Below, in pieces: positions 17,942-27,199 of a stretch of 64,000 bases of DNA. The notes under the pieces are model-generated. The model worked only from the letters and a program-made list of their open reading frames with translations, was not told the origin of the DNA and ran no database searches. The translations under genes and the position numbers were made by a program. The DNA lies in assembly GCA_963669405.2 (NCBI GenBank), contig CAXXHF010000001.1, positions 62,001 to 126,000 of the forward strand, written 5' to 3'. Position 1 is the stretch's first letter. Each line of letters begins with the position of its first letter. The stretch comes from Aureisphaera sp963669405. GTDB taxonomy: Bacteria; Bacteroidota; Bacteroidia; Flavobacteriales; Flavobacteriaceae.

Positions 17942-18264
17942 CGAGCGCAGTTAACACAGGTGATTGCTTGTGGCATTAGCAAAATTCTGCCCAATGGAAT
18001 TTCATTTTTGCATCTAATACAGATTCCAAAATCTACATCATCGATTTTAGTAAGTGCAACCTTTAGATTTTTTAATTTCACTTCTGCTTTTTTTAAAGCA
18101 GCGTCATTCACACTTTTATTATTAATTGCATCCATACGAGATACTCTTCCAATAGCATTTTCAGGAGCAATGGGTTTAGTTAACTCTTGATATTTACTAA
18201 CCAAGAGTTCCGTATTTTCAATTTCTTCTAGAATACGTTTTTTTATTTGTTCCTTTTCTGTCAT
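17938..18264 (-). CDS. TraR/DksA C4-type zinc finger protein
   Basis: A 108-residue DksA/TraR-like protein: an N-terminal helical hairpin (coiled coil, about residues 3-75) followed by a C4 zinc finger with C82, C85, C103 and C106. DksA proteins enter the secondary channel of RNA polymerase and modulate initiation with ppGpp. The acidic tip residues of the hairpin are not the canonical DxxDxA motif, so regulation may differ. The ATG at 18262-18264 is preferred over an upstream in-frame ATG at 18285, which lies inside the clpC terminator. Confidence 0.85.
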   Translation of the reverse strand: MTEKEQIKKRILEEIENTELLVSKYQELTKPIAPENAIGRVSRMDAINNKSVNDAALKKAEVKLKNLKVALTKIDDVDFGICIRCKNEIPLGRILLMPQAITCVNCAR

Positions 18265-18278
18265 ATAGCTACAAATAA

Positions 18279-18313
18279 AAAACACCTATTTGAATATTGC
18301 AAATAGGTGTTTT
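18279..18313 (-). terminator. Terminator of clpC
   Basis: A perfect 14-bp stem, AAAACACCTATTTG with CAAATAGGTGTTTT, around a 7-base loop, followed on the minus strand by a T-rich stretch. It separates clpC from the downstream DksA-like gene. Confidence 0.85.
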
Positions 18314-18334
18314 ATAATGTGAATGTTTCAAGTC

Positions 18335-20893
18335 TTAGGACTCAGTCGCTTTTTTTTGTTTTTTAATCTGGATTTTCAACTCATCTGCTTTTTCATCCAA
18401 GTCCATGGTAATGGTGTCTCCTTCTTTTAGAGTAGCATTAATGATTTCTTCTGCCAAAGCATCTTCAATATATTTCTGAATGGCTCTTTTTAAAGGACGA
18501 GCTCCATAATCTTTATCGAACCCTTTATCGGCTATATAATCCTTAGCTTTTTCGGAAAGCTTCAATTCATATCCAAGATCGGAAATACGACCAAACAACT
18601 TGTCTAGTTCAATATCTATGATTTTATGAATATGCTCTCTTTCCAAGACATTAAACACCATAACATCATCTACACGATTTAGGAATTCTGGTGCAAATGC
18701 TTTTTTCAATGCATTTTCAATAACGCCCTTGGCATGAGCATCTGCTTGATTGGTTTTTGCAGAAGTTCCAAATCCGACTCCTTGCCCAAAATCTTTTAAT
18801 TTTCTGGCTCCAATATTAGAAGTCATGATGATAATGGTGTTTCTGAAATCAATTTTTCTCCCTAAACTATCAGTTAAATAGCCATCATCCAATACTTGCA
18901 ATAACATATTGAAAACGTCGGGATGTGCTTTCTCAATTTCATCCAACAACACCACAGCGTATGGCTTACGACGAATTTTCTCGGTAAGTTGTCCACCTTC
19001 TTCATATCCCACATAACCCGGGGGCGCTCCAATAAGTCTCGATACTGCAAATTTCTCCATGTACTCGCTCATATCAATTCGAACCAAGGCATTGTCACTG
19101 TCAAATAACTCACGAGCCAATACTTTGGCTAACTGTGTTTTACCCACTCCGGTTTGTCCTAGGAAAATAAACGAACCAATAGGTTTATTTGGATCTTTAA
19201 GTCCAGCTCGGTTTCGCTGGATAGCTTTTACAACCTTAGCTACGGCCTCATCTTGACCAATTACTTTGCCTTTTATGAGATCAGGCAGTTCTGCCAATTT
19301 ATTACTTTCTGTTTGGGCTATTCTATGTACAGGGATTCCGGTCATCATAGAAATGACTTCTGCTACCTGAGGTTCGTCCACAACTTCCTTGTGAAGTTTG
19401 GATTCATTTTCCCAAGCTTCTTGTGCAGTTGCCAAATCTTTCTCAAGGTTCTTTTCATCATCCCTTAGCTTGGCAGCTTCCTCGTACTTCTGTTTTTTAA
19501 CTACAGAGTTTTTGAGTTCACGGACTTCTTCCAATTTTGCTTCAATAGTCAAAATTTTCTCTGGAACATTGATATTAGTGATATGTACTCTAGACCCAGC
19601 TTCGTCTAATGCGTCTATTGCTTTGTCTGGCAAGAAACGTTCGGTCATATAACGATTGGTCAACTTGACACATGCATCTATGGCATCATCAGTATATGTA
19701 ACGTTGTGATGGCTTTCGTACTTCTCTTTAATATTTTGAAGAATTTCTACCGTTTCTTCAACAGTAGTAGGCTCTACCAAAACTTTTTGGAAACGTCGCT
19801 CTAAAGCGCCATCTTTTTCTATGTACTGGCGGTATTCGTCTAGGGTAGTGGCTCCAATGCATTGAATCTCACCTCTAGCCAAAGCAGGCTTAAACATGTT
19901 AGAAGCATCTAAAGAACCAGTAGCGCCACCAGCACCAACAATAGTGTGGATTTCATCAATAAAGAGAATGATATCATCATTTTTCTCTAGTTCATTCATG
20001 ACCGCTTTCATGCGTTCTTCAAACTGGCCTCTGTATTTTGTTCCAGCTACCAAACTTGCCAAGTCCAATGTAACAACACGTTTGTCATAGAGAATTCTAG
20101 AGACTTTACGTTGTACAATACGCAATGCCAGTCCTTCTGCAATAGCACTTTTACCTACACCAGGTTCTCCTATGAGTAAAGGATTATTCTTTTTTCTACG
20201 GCTTAATACCTGTGAGACACGTTGAATCTCATGTTCTCTTCCTACTACAGGATCCAGTTTTCCTTCTTCTGCTTGGGCAGTAAGGTCCCTACCAAAGTTG
20301 TCTAGTACAGGAGTTTTCGATTTTTTACTTCCCTTGGAGCCAGTGGTTCCAGAGAACAAATTGTCTTTATCTCCTTCTCCAGAGGTTGTTTCATCGTCAT
20401 CATTAGGAAAGGAATCTGAAGCTGTAGGTTCTATATATTCTTCGTCGTTGGTTATCATAAGTTTAAATTGATCTTTTACCCCATCATAATCTACTTTCAT
20501 CTTGTGAAGTAGTTTCGTTGTAGGATCGTTCTCATTTCGGAGGATACACAATAGCAGATGTGCAGTATTTATAGACGAGCTCTGAAACAATTTGGCCTCT
20601 AAAAATGTAGTTTTTAAAGCACGTTCTGCTTGCCGAGTAAGATGCAGGTTTTTCTTGTCATTCGTAGTAGCCCCTGCATTTGGATTGGCGGGGCTAAGAA
20701 TTTCAACTTTTCTGCGTAAATGGTTAAGGTCTATGTCTAGAGCATTTAGGATGCTCACTGCTTTTCCATTACCATCTCGCAACAAACCCAACATGAGATG
20801 TTCCGTACCAATAAAGTCGTGGCCCAGTCGCAAAGCTTCTTCTTTGCTGTAGGCTATTACATCTTTTACTCTGGGTGAAAAATTATCGTCCAT
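18335..20893 (-). CDS. clpC: ATP-dependent Clp protease ATP-binding subunit ClpC
   Basis: An 852-residue Hsp100 unfoldase that feeds proteins to ClpP. It has the duplicated Clp N-domain (about 1-150), a first AAA+ module with Walker A GEPGVGKSA and a Walker B FIDEIHT, a middle coiled-coil with a UVR-like segment (KKQKYEEAAKLRD, about 440-455), and a second AAA+ module with GQTGVGKTQ and the ClpP-type C-terminal domain. Length and middle domain separate it from ClpA and ClpB. An acidic linker (about 160-190) follows the N-domain. A near-perfect Shine-Dalgarno sequence precedes the ATG, which is rare in this phylum. Confidence 0.96.
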   Translation of the reverse strand: MDDNFSPRVKDVIAYSKEEALRLGHDFIGTEHLMLGLLRDGNGKAVSILNALDIDLNHLRRKVEILSPANPNAGATTNDKKNLHLTRQAERALKTTFLEAKLFQSSSINTAHLLLCILRNENDPTTKLLHKMKVDYDGVKDQFKLMITNDEEYIEPTASDSFPNDDDETTSGEGDKDNLFSGTTGSKGSKKSKTPVLDNFGRDLTAQAEEGKLDPVVGREHEIQRVSQVLSRRKKNNPLLIGEPGVGKSAIAEGLALRIVQRKVSRILYDKRVVTLDLASLVAGTKYRGQFEERMKAVMNELEKNDDIILFIDEIHTIVGAGGATGSLDASNMFKPALARGEIQCIGATTLDEYRQYIEKDGALERRFQKVLVEPTTVEETVEILQNIKEKYESHHNVTYTDDAIDACVKLTNRYMTERFLPDKAIDALDEAGSRVHITNINVPEKILTIEAKLEEVRELKNSVVKKQKYEEAAKLRDDEKNLEKDLATAQEAWENESKLHKEVVDEPQVAEVISMMTGIPVHRIAQTESNKLAELPDLIKGKVIGQDEAVAKVVKAIQRNRAGLKDPNKPIGSFIFLGQTGVGKTQLAKVLARELFDSDNALVRIDMSEYMEKFAVSRLIGAPPGYVGYEEGGQLTEKIRRKPYAVVLLDEIEKAHPDVFNMLLQVLDDGYLTDSLGRKIDFRNTIIIMTSNIGARKLKDFGQGVGFGTSAKTNQADAHAKGVIENALKKAFAPEFLNRVDDVMVFNVLEREHIHKIIDIELDKLFGRISDLGYELKLSEKAKDYIADKGFDKDYGARPLKRAIQKYIEDALAEEIINATLKEGDTITMDLDEKADELKIQIKKQKKATES

Positions 20894-20900
20894 ATATCGT

Positions 20901-20906
20901 CCTCCT
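20901..20906 (-). promoter_or_regulatory. Strong Shine-Dalgarno site before clpC
   Basis: On the minus strand AGGAGG lies 7 bases upstream of the ATG (as AGGAGGACG). Bacteroidota genes mostly lack such sites because the anti-Shine-Dalgarno end is occluded in their ribosomes, so this one is notable. No other gene in the window shows an equally good match. Confidence 0.55.
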
Positions 20907-21151
20907 GTGTGTCTAAATTAAATAAATAAAATTAGTTTAGGGCAAAAATTGTACCCAATCTGTGAGGTAGTAGTAAAAGGAACAAATTTCTTACTAAAAT
21001 CAAAATGCAAACTACGATACTTATCAACGATTTCACACTAAATATTTGTTAATAAAATCGTGAATATTACCCCTTATAATCAACTCCAAAACCTGCAAAA
21101 TAGTGTATCTTGCTTTCTTAGATTTTAATAACCAAATAATAGTTTTTATAT

Positions 21152-23695
21152 ATGGCTGAAGGCGAAAAATTAATCCCAATTAATATCGAAGATGAGATGA
21201 AATCGGCATACATCGATTATTCGATGTCAGTCATTGTGTCACGTGCTCTGCCAGATGTTCGTGATGGAATGAAACCGGTACATAGAAGAGTGCTTTACGG
21301 AATGCACGAATTGGGATTACGAGCTACAGGTTCACATAAGAAATCTGCAAGAATAGTTGGGGAAGTATTAGGTAAGTATCACCCGCATGGAGATACTTCC
21401 GTTTACGATGCCATGGTACGTATGGCACAAGAGTGGAGTTTACGATATATGTTGGTGGATGGTCAGGGTAATTTTGGATCCATTGATGGAGATAGTCCCG
21501 CTGCAATGCGTTATACGGAAGCGCGTATGCAAAAGATATCGGAAGACATGCTTGCTGATATCGATAAGGAGACCGTAGACCATCAACTTAACTTCGATGA
21601 TACTTTAAAAGAACCTACAGTGCTTCCAACGAGAGTACCTGGTTTATTAATCAATGGAGCTTCTGGTATCGCAGTAGGGATGGCTACCAATATGCCTCCT
21701 CATAATTTATCTGAAGTTATAGATGGCACGATTGCTTATATAGAAAATAATGACATTGAGATCGATGAGCTGATGCAGCATGTAAAAGCTCCCGATTTTC
21801 CAACCGGAGGAGTTATATATGGATATGAAGGTGTAAAAGATGCGTTCCACACTGGAAGAGGACGTGTTGTCATGCGGGGAAAAGCTTCTTTCGAAGAAGT
21901 AAACGGAAGAGAGTGTATCATAGTAACTGAAATTCCCTATCAGGTAAATAAGGCGAATATGATCAAGAAAACTGCAGATCTTGTTAATGATAAGAAGATC
22001 GACGGTATTTCTAATATTCGAGATGAGAGTGATAGAAAAGGAATGCGCATTGTATACATACTAAAACGTGATGCAATTCCAAATATCGTTCTCAATATGC
22101 TATACAAATACACAGAGCTACAATCTAGTTTCAGTGTAAACAATATTGCTCTGGTAAATGGAAGGCCTCGTTTACTGAACCTCAAGGAAATGATTCACTA
22201 TTTTGTGGAGCATCGTCATGAAGTAGTAACAAGACGTACCGAATACTTACTCCGTAAGGCTGAAGAACGCGCGCACATATTAGAAGGATTAATCATTGCA
22301 TCAGATAATATTGATGAAGTTATTAAGTTGATCCGTGGTTCTGCTAATGCTGATGAAGCTAGGGAAGTGTTGATTAAAACATTCGACTTGTCCGAAATAC
22401 AAGCCAAGGCTATCGTAGAAATGCGATTACGTCAATTAACGGGTCTGGAACAAGACAAACTTCGTGCTGAATATGAGGATTTGATGAATACCATTAGCGA
22501 CTACAAGGATATTCTTGCCAATGTAGAACGCAGAATGGCCATAATTAAGGAAGAGCTCGCAGAGATTAAAGAAAAGTACGGTGATGAGCGTAGATCTACC
22601 ATTGAGTATGCTGGAGGTGATGTAAGTATTACAGACCTTATTGCAGACGAGAAAGTTGTAATTACCATTTCGCATGCAGGATATATTAAACGTACTTCTT
22701 TAACCGAATACAAAAAGCAAAATAGAGGTGGAGTAGGGCAAAAAGCGTCTTCTACGAGAAACGAAGATTTCCTGGAAGATCTATTTGTAGGAACCAATCA
22801 CCAATATATGCTGTTCTTTACACAAAAAGGAAAATGTTTCTGGATGCGTGTATTTGAAATCCCAGAAGGAAGTAAAACTTCTAAAGGACGTGCCATTCAA
22901 AACCTAATCAATATTGAACAGGATGATAAAGTGAAAGCTTTTATATGTACCCAAGACCTTAAAGATGAGGAGTACATTAATAATCATTATGTGATTATGG
23001 CTACCAAAAAAGGGCAGGTTAAGAAAACTCCATTAGAACAATATTCAAGACCTAGAACAAATGGTATCAATGCAATTACCATTCGAGAAGGAGATGAGCT
23101 ATTGGAAGCAAAATTGACTACTGGCGACAGCCAAGTGATGTTGGCCGTAAAATCTGGAAAAGCCATTCGTTTTGAAGAAGAGAAAACACGACCTATGGGA
23201 AGAAATGCTTCTGGAGTTAGAGGAATCACATTAGGTAGTCCAGAAGATGAAGTAGTAGGAATGGTTGCCGTTAATGATCATGAATCCAATATTTTGGTAG
23301 TATCCGAAAATGGATATGGAAAACGATCCAGCATTGAGGACTACCGAATCACCAATCGAGGTGGAAAAGGGGTTAAGACCATTAATGTTACAGAAAAAAC
23401 TGGTACTTTAGTAGCCATAAAAAATGTGACCGATAGTGATGATCTTATGATTATTAATAAATCGGGAATTGCCATTAGAATGGCTGTAGCAGATCTGAGG
23501 GTTATGGGTAGAGCTACTCAAGGGGTTCGTCTTATTAAAGTTCGTGATGATGATTCTATAGCAGCAGTTGCAAAAGTAATGCATGATGAAGATGATGTGG
23601 AGTTGGAAGAAGGTGATGAAGCAGCAATAGAAGGAGCTACAGAGAATGGCACAGCTATTGATAATGATGAAACACAAACCGATATTAACGAATAA
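21152..23695 (+). CDS. gyrA: DNA gyrase subunit A
   Basis: An 847-residue type II topoisomerase subunit that breaks and rejoins DNA during supercoiling. The catalytic tyrosine is Y121 in AAMRYTE. The quinolone-resistance region reads GKYHPHGDTSVYDAM with Thr at the E. coli S83 position and Asp at D87, the usual flavobacterial state rather than a resistance change. C-terminal beta-pinwheel repeats start near residue 505, including the GyrA-box-like segment NRGGVGQK (about 525). The last ~40 residues are very acidic. It diverges from clpC across a 258-base gap. Confidence 0.97.
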   Translation: MAEGEKLIPINIEDEMKSAYIDYSMSVIVSRALPDVRDGMKPVHRRVLYGMHELGLRATGSHKKSARIVGEVLGKYHPHGDTSVYDAMVRMAQEWSLRYMLVDGQGNFGSIDGDSPAAMRYTEARMQKISEDMLADIDKETVDHQLNFDDTLKEPTVLPTRVPGLLINGASGIAVGMATNMPPHNLSEVIDGTIAYIENNDIEIDELMQHVKAPDFPTGGVIYGYEGVKDAFHTGRGRVVMRGKASFEEVNGRECIIVTEIPYQVNKANMIKKTADLVNDKKIDGISNIRDESDRKGMRIVYILKRDAIPNIVLNMLYKYTELQSSFSVNNIALVNGRPRLLNLKEMIHYFVEHRHEVVTRRTEYLLRKAEERAHILEGLIIASDNIDEVIKLIRGSANADEAREVLIKTFDLSEIQAKAIVEMRLRQLTGLEQDKLRAEYEDLMNTISDYKDILANVERRMAIIKEELAEIKEKYGDERRSTIEYAGGDVSITDLIADEKVVITISHAGYIKRTSLTEYKKQNRGGVGQKASSTRNEDFLEDLFVGTNHQYMLFFTQKGKCFWMRVFEIPEGSKTSKGRAIQNLINIEQDDKVKAFICTQDLKDEEYINNHYVIMATKKGQVKKTPLEQYSRPRTNGINAITIREGDELLEAKLTTGDSQVMLAVKSGKAIRFEEEKTRPMGRNASGVRGITLGSPEDEVVGMVAVNDHESNILVVSENGYGKRSSIEDYRITNRGGKGVKTINVTEKTGTLVAIKNVTDSDDLMIINKSGIAIRMAVADLRVMGRATQGVRLIKVRDDDSIAAVAKVMHDEDDVELEEGDEAAIEGATENGTAIDNDETQTDINE

Positions 23696-23713
23696 ATAAA
23701 AAATTCTCTACAA

Positions 23714-24982
23714 ATGAAAAAAGGAATACTTATAGCTGGAATGATGTTGGCTTCTGTAGCTGTTACCGCTCAGAAAAAAGAGATCAAAAAAGCCGATAAG
23801 GCCATTAATAGTGGTAATACGGTAGAAGCTATTAACTACTTAAATCAAGCAGAATCTCTTTTAGGTGCAGCAGACGCTTCCCAAAAAATAATGTTTTATC
23901 TAATTAAAGCTGAAGCTTATACTAAAGATGCGGGAACTACTAATTTTGATAAGTTGAAGACTGCAGCCGATGCAATCCTGAAACTTCAGGAACTTTCTCC
24001 TAAAGGTGATAATGCGGCTAGAATGGATGCTGCGCAAAAGGCATTGCGTATTAATTTGGTGAATAGTGCTATTGCAGACCAAGACACCAAGAACTACTTA
24101 ATGGCTTCTAAAAAACTAATGACCAGCTACAAAATAAGCAAAAAAGATACTTCAGATTTGTATTATGCTGCTGGGAATTTGGTGAATGGTAAGGATTTTG
24201 ACAATGCACTTAAACATTACAAGGAGCTTTTGAAGATGGGGTTCACCGGGATTCAAACGCAATATGTATCCACAGACGCAGAAGGTCAAGAAGTAAATCA
24301 TGCAACAGAGGATGATAGAGACAAAGCAGTTTTAGCATTTGGTCATACCAATCCTGTTAATCGTACCACTCCATCTGTGAAAGGGGATATGCTTCAAAAA
24401 GTGACGCTTATTCATATTGATAGAGGAGAAAATGATGAAGCATTAGCAGTCATGAAAGCAGCTCGTGAAGCCAATCCCAATGATGTAAACCTAATGCGTT
24501 CTGAAGCAGATTTAGCATATAAGATGGGAGACATGGCAAGGTATGATGCTATCATGAACGAGGTTATTAAGTCTGATCCCGACAATCCTGAGTTATACTA
24601 TAACCTTGGAGTAGGAGCTGCCCAGAATGGACAGACCGAAAAAGCACTTGGATACTACAAGAAGGCTTTGGAAATAAAGCCAGATTATGATATCGCTCAA
24701 ATTAATATTGCAGCTTTAATGCTTTCTGGAGAAGGTGCTATAGTTGAAGAGATGAATAATCTTGGAATGTCAGCTGCTGATGAAAAGCGCTACGATGAGC
24801 TTAAAAACAAACGTATTAAGTTGTATGAAGATGTATTGCCTTACTTAGAGTCTGCTATACAATCCAAAAGCGATAATGTGGAATTGGTTAGAACCCTCAT
24901 GAATATTTATAGCCAATTAGGAAAAGACACTGAATATAAGGTTATGAAAGCTAAGCTAGAAACCTTAGGTGAAGGAGGGTAG
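23714..24982 (+). CDS. Exported tetratricopeptide-repeat protein
   Basis: A 422-residue protein with a signal peptide (about 1-19, ending VTA-Q) and at least three TPR motifs, clearest at about residues 290-325 (PELYYNLGVGAAQNGQTEKALGYYKKAL region) and weaker ones around 30-60 and 235-260. TPR arrays bind other proteins; the partner is unknown. It starts 18 bases after gyrA, so it could be read through from the gyrA promoter. This gyrA-TPR arrangement appears common in Flavobacteria. A terminator follows. Confidence 0.88.
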   Translation: MKKGILIAGMMLASVAVTAQKKEIKKADKAINSGNTVEAINYLNQAESLLGAADASQKIMFYLIKAEAYTKDAGTTNFDKLKTAADAILKLQELSPKGDNAARMDAAQKALRINLVNSAIADQDTKNYLMASKKLMTSYKISKKDTSDLYYAAGNLVNGKDFDNALKHYKELLKMGFTGIQTQYVSTDAEGQEVNHATEDDRDKAVLAFGHTNPVNRTTPSVKGDMLQKVTLIHIDRGENDEALAVMKAAREANPNDVNLMRSEADLAYKMGDMARYDAIMNEVIKSDPDNPELYYNLGVGAAQNGQTEKALGYYKKALEIKPDYDIAQINIAALMLSGEGAIVEEMNNLGMSAADEKRYDELKNKRIKLYEDVLPYLESAIQSKSDNVELVRTLMNIYSQLGKDTEYKVMKAKLETLGEGG

Positions 24983-25006
24983 TAGCCACTCTATCTATGA
25001 TAAAAT

Positions 25007-25038
25007 AAAAGCCGTCTTGTTTGAGACGGCTTTTTTTT
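25007..25038. terminator. Bidirectional terminator
   Basis: AAAAGCCGTCT (25007-25017) pairs with AGACGGCTTTT (25024-25034) around a 6-base loop, followed by a T tract, between the convergent TPR and Ycf48-like genes. Confidence 0.9.
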
Positions 25039-25059
25039 ATGTAGTATAATAATGTATTG

Positions 25060-26304
25060 TTATTCTTTTGTTATAATGATGCCTTTACGATGATCATTAG
25101 TGTGCACATCTAGCATATATGTTCCGGGCGGGTAATTAAACTCAAAAGAGTATTGCTCTGTCTGTGGATTCGATATCCGTTCTCGAATAAACTTTGTGAG
25201 AAAACGTCCACTCAAATCATATAGTTGTACTAATAAGTTGTCACTATGGGTGAATTTAATTTCTAGGTTAAGCTTGTCCGTAATGGGCATGGGAGCAATG
25301 GTAACATCTAAACCTGGTAATTTTTCAGATTCGAAATCCGTTACCCCAAACGTGTCATCAAATTTATAGATTGAAACTCCTGAGGCATAAGCAAGATCCT
25401 CGCTCAACCAGAAAATTCGGTTTAAACTGTCTCCCAACCCAGTGTTGACCCATGTTTCACCACCATCATTGGTTTCATAGAATCCAGAATTGTGACCGCC
25501 TATCCAGCCTCTGGTAGGTGTTTCAAAACCAATGGCTTGAACAAAATCATCTGGCACATTGAACATTTCCCAGTTTTGTCCAGAATCTAATGATTTTGTG
25601 ATTTTTCCTTGATTGTTGGATTGAATAGATCCAAACATAATTGTATTATTATCTAAAAGCTGCATTTTCCATACATAGTCACTTGAGCTTCCCGAATTAA
25701 ATATTTCGGTCCAAGTGCTTCCTCCATCTGTAGTTTTAAGGATAACCCCTCCAGTAGAAGCATTTCCAGAAACAAACCCGGTCTGTTCGTCTATAAATAA
25801 TATTTCTACCAAAGCATCTGCATGAGCAGACATATCAATGTATTCCCATGTTTCACCGCTATCTGAAGACTTTATGACATATGCGGGCTGAAACCAAGCA
25901 CCACATCCATAGATGGTAGAACTCCCAACGGCATCCAAACCACAAATAGCAGGTGGACTAGGACTTATGGGGACAGAGGCCCAAGTATCTCCGCCATCAA
26001 TGGTTTTATAAAAAACTCCGTCTAAGGTTCCTAAAAACCCAATGTTTTCGTCTAGGAATTCGATATTACGGAAATAGCCACTAGTACTAAATTGTTGAGT
26101 CCATGTTTGTCCTGCATCTGTTGTCTTGTAAACTCTAGCAGAAGGTCCATTGGCCGCCCAACCCAAGTTTTCATTTAAAAAGAAGACATCATCAAATCTA
26201 CCCAATCCAGTGGGTGCATTTGGAAGTTGAGTCCATGTTGCTTGGCCATAGGTTAGAACGCAAGAAACTATTGCTATTGTAAAAAACAGTATTGATTTCT
26301 TCAT
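25060..26304 (-). CDS. Ycf48/BNR-type beta-propeller secreted protein with T9SS sorting domain
   Basis: A 414-residue exported protein: signal peptide about 1-20 (ends TYG-Q), then repeated blades with the D-x-G-x-T-W Asp-box motif (TTDAGQTW, TIDGGDTW, SSDSGETW, TTDGGSTW, SLDSGQNW, TNDGGETW), typical of Ycf48-like and sialidase-like propellers. The final ~80 residues (MPITDKLNLEIKF to the end) form a C-terminal sorting domain of the T9SS type A class. Asp boxes here are structural and do not by themselves indicate sialidase activity; no catalytic residues can be assigned. The ligand is unknown. Confidence 0.88.
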   Translation of the reverse strand: MKKSILFFTIAIVSCVLTYGQATWTQLPNAPTGLGRFDDVFFLNENLGWAANGPSARVYKTTDAGQTWTQQFSTSGYFRNIEFLDENIGFLGTLDGVFYKTIDGGDTWASVPISPSPPAICGLDAVGSSTIYGCGAWFQPAYVIKSSDSGETWEYIDMSAHADALVEILFIDEQTGFVSGNASTGGVILKTTDGGSTWTEIFNSGSSSDYVWKMQLLDNNTIMFGSIQSNNQGKITKSLDSGQNWEMFNVPDDFVQAIGFETPTRGWIGGHNSGFYETNDGGETWVNTGLGDSLNRIFWLSEDLAYASGVSIYKFDDTFGVTDFESEKLPGLDVTIAPMPITDKLNLEIKFTHSDNLLVQLYDLSGRFLTKFIRERISNPQTEQYSFEFNYPPGTYMLDVHTNDHRKGIIITKE

Positions 26305-26425
26305 AAGGGGTTGTATTAGTGATTAAAGATGAATTCAACCCTAAAGTAGCTAAATGTGGACAATCTTTATAATACTAGCTGTCCGTTTTTATGAATATAG
26401 AGAAAGATGAAAAATGAGACTATGT

Positions 26426-27175
26426 CTATAGAATCCGTTTTATAACTCTTAGTTTGTGAGTGTGTTTTCGCTCTTCATAGTTGAAGATTCCGGTATGGTC
26501 CAGTCGATCTATTCGTACCTTTCCATGTGCATGAATAATATAATTGTCTTTCATGATAATTCCTACATGGACTATGGCTCCTTCTGTATTGTCAAAAAAC
26601 ACCAAGTCTCCGGGCTCACTCTCTTCAATAAAGCTAAGAGCTTCACCTTGGGTTGCTTGTTGGCTTGCATCACGAAGAAGGGAATGACCGTTTAACTTAT
26701 AAACCATTTGTGTAAATCCACTACAATCTATTCCAAAAGGAGTTCTCCCTCCCCACAGATATGGACTGTTTAGGTAAAGGAGAGCGGTATCTACAATATT
26801 CTGTTTAGGAGATTTCCCAGAAAGGGATTTTCCATCGAATGTATGGTTTAGTAATGCTAATGCATTTAAATTACTCCCTATGGGAATTGAGAGTAATTGC
26901 TTATTCTCGATAGTAATAAAATCAACTAGGTCAGCCGAAACTGTTGTTTCGGCTGATTTTAAGTTTTTGTATGCTTCTTCAGAAATAAACTGAAATTGCT
27001 TGTTATCTATCCAGCCTTCATAGGAATCATGCTGCAAGCGTATGCGACTCCATTTTTTACGGCTTTCCAGCACTTTTAGTATCTCACCATACAGTACCTG
27101 ATTAACCATCTCGCTACGATCATTGGCTTCAGCTCGAAGAGGGACAATGCTAAGTGGACAAATACCGTATTTCAT
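26426..27175 (-). CDS. C40 (NlpC/P60) peptidase with bacterial SH3 domains
   Basis: A 249-residue cell-wall peptidase-like protein. N-terminal SH3-type domains cover about residues 1-115 (LYGEILKVLESRKKWSRIRL and DYEGWID segments), and the NlpC/P60 domain about 125-249. The catalytic cysteine is C151 in GIDCSGF and the catalytic histidine is H203 in VHVGI, with a further polar residue in HAHGK (215-217). Such enzymes cleave peptidoglycan stem peptides. There is no visible signal peptide, unusual for a wall hydrolase, but this agrees with flavobacterial relatives as I remember them. Confidence 0.9.
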   Translation of the reverse strand: MKYGICPLSIVPLRAEANDRSEMVNQVLYGEILKVLESRKKWSRIRLQHDSYEGWIDNKQFQFISEEAYKNLKSAETTVSADLVDFITIENKQLLSIPIGSNLNALALLNHTFDGKSLSGKSPKQNIVDTALLYLNSPYLWGGRTPFGIDCSGFTQMVYKLNGHSLLRDASQQATQGEALSFIEESEPGDLVFFDNTEGAIVHVGIIMKDNYIIHAHGKVRIDRLDHTGIFNYEERKHTHKLRVIKRIL

Positions 27176-27199
27176 ATAGGTGAAACTAAAAGGGTAAAA

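Noticed and set aside
21380..21430. Quinolone-resistance mutation in gyrA (Thr at the S83 position)
   Set aside because: Threonine at this position is common in wild-type Flavobacteria, and Asp87 is intact.
25060..26304. Sialidase, from the repeated Asp boxes
   Set aside because: Asp boxes are structural in many propellers; the catalytic arginine triad and tyrosine are not evident, and the repeats fit Ycf48-like proteins.
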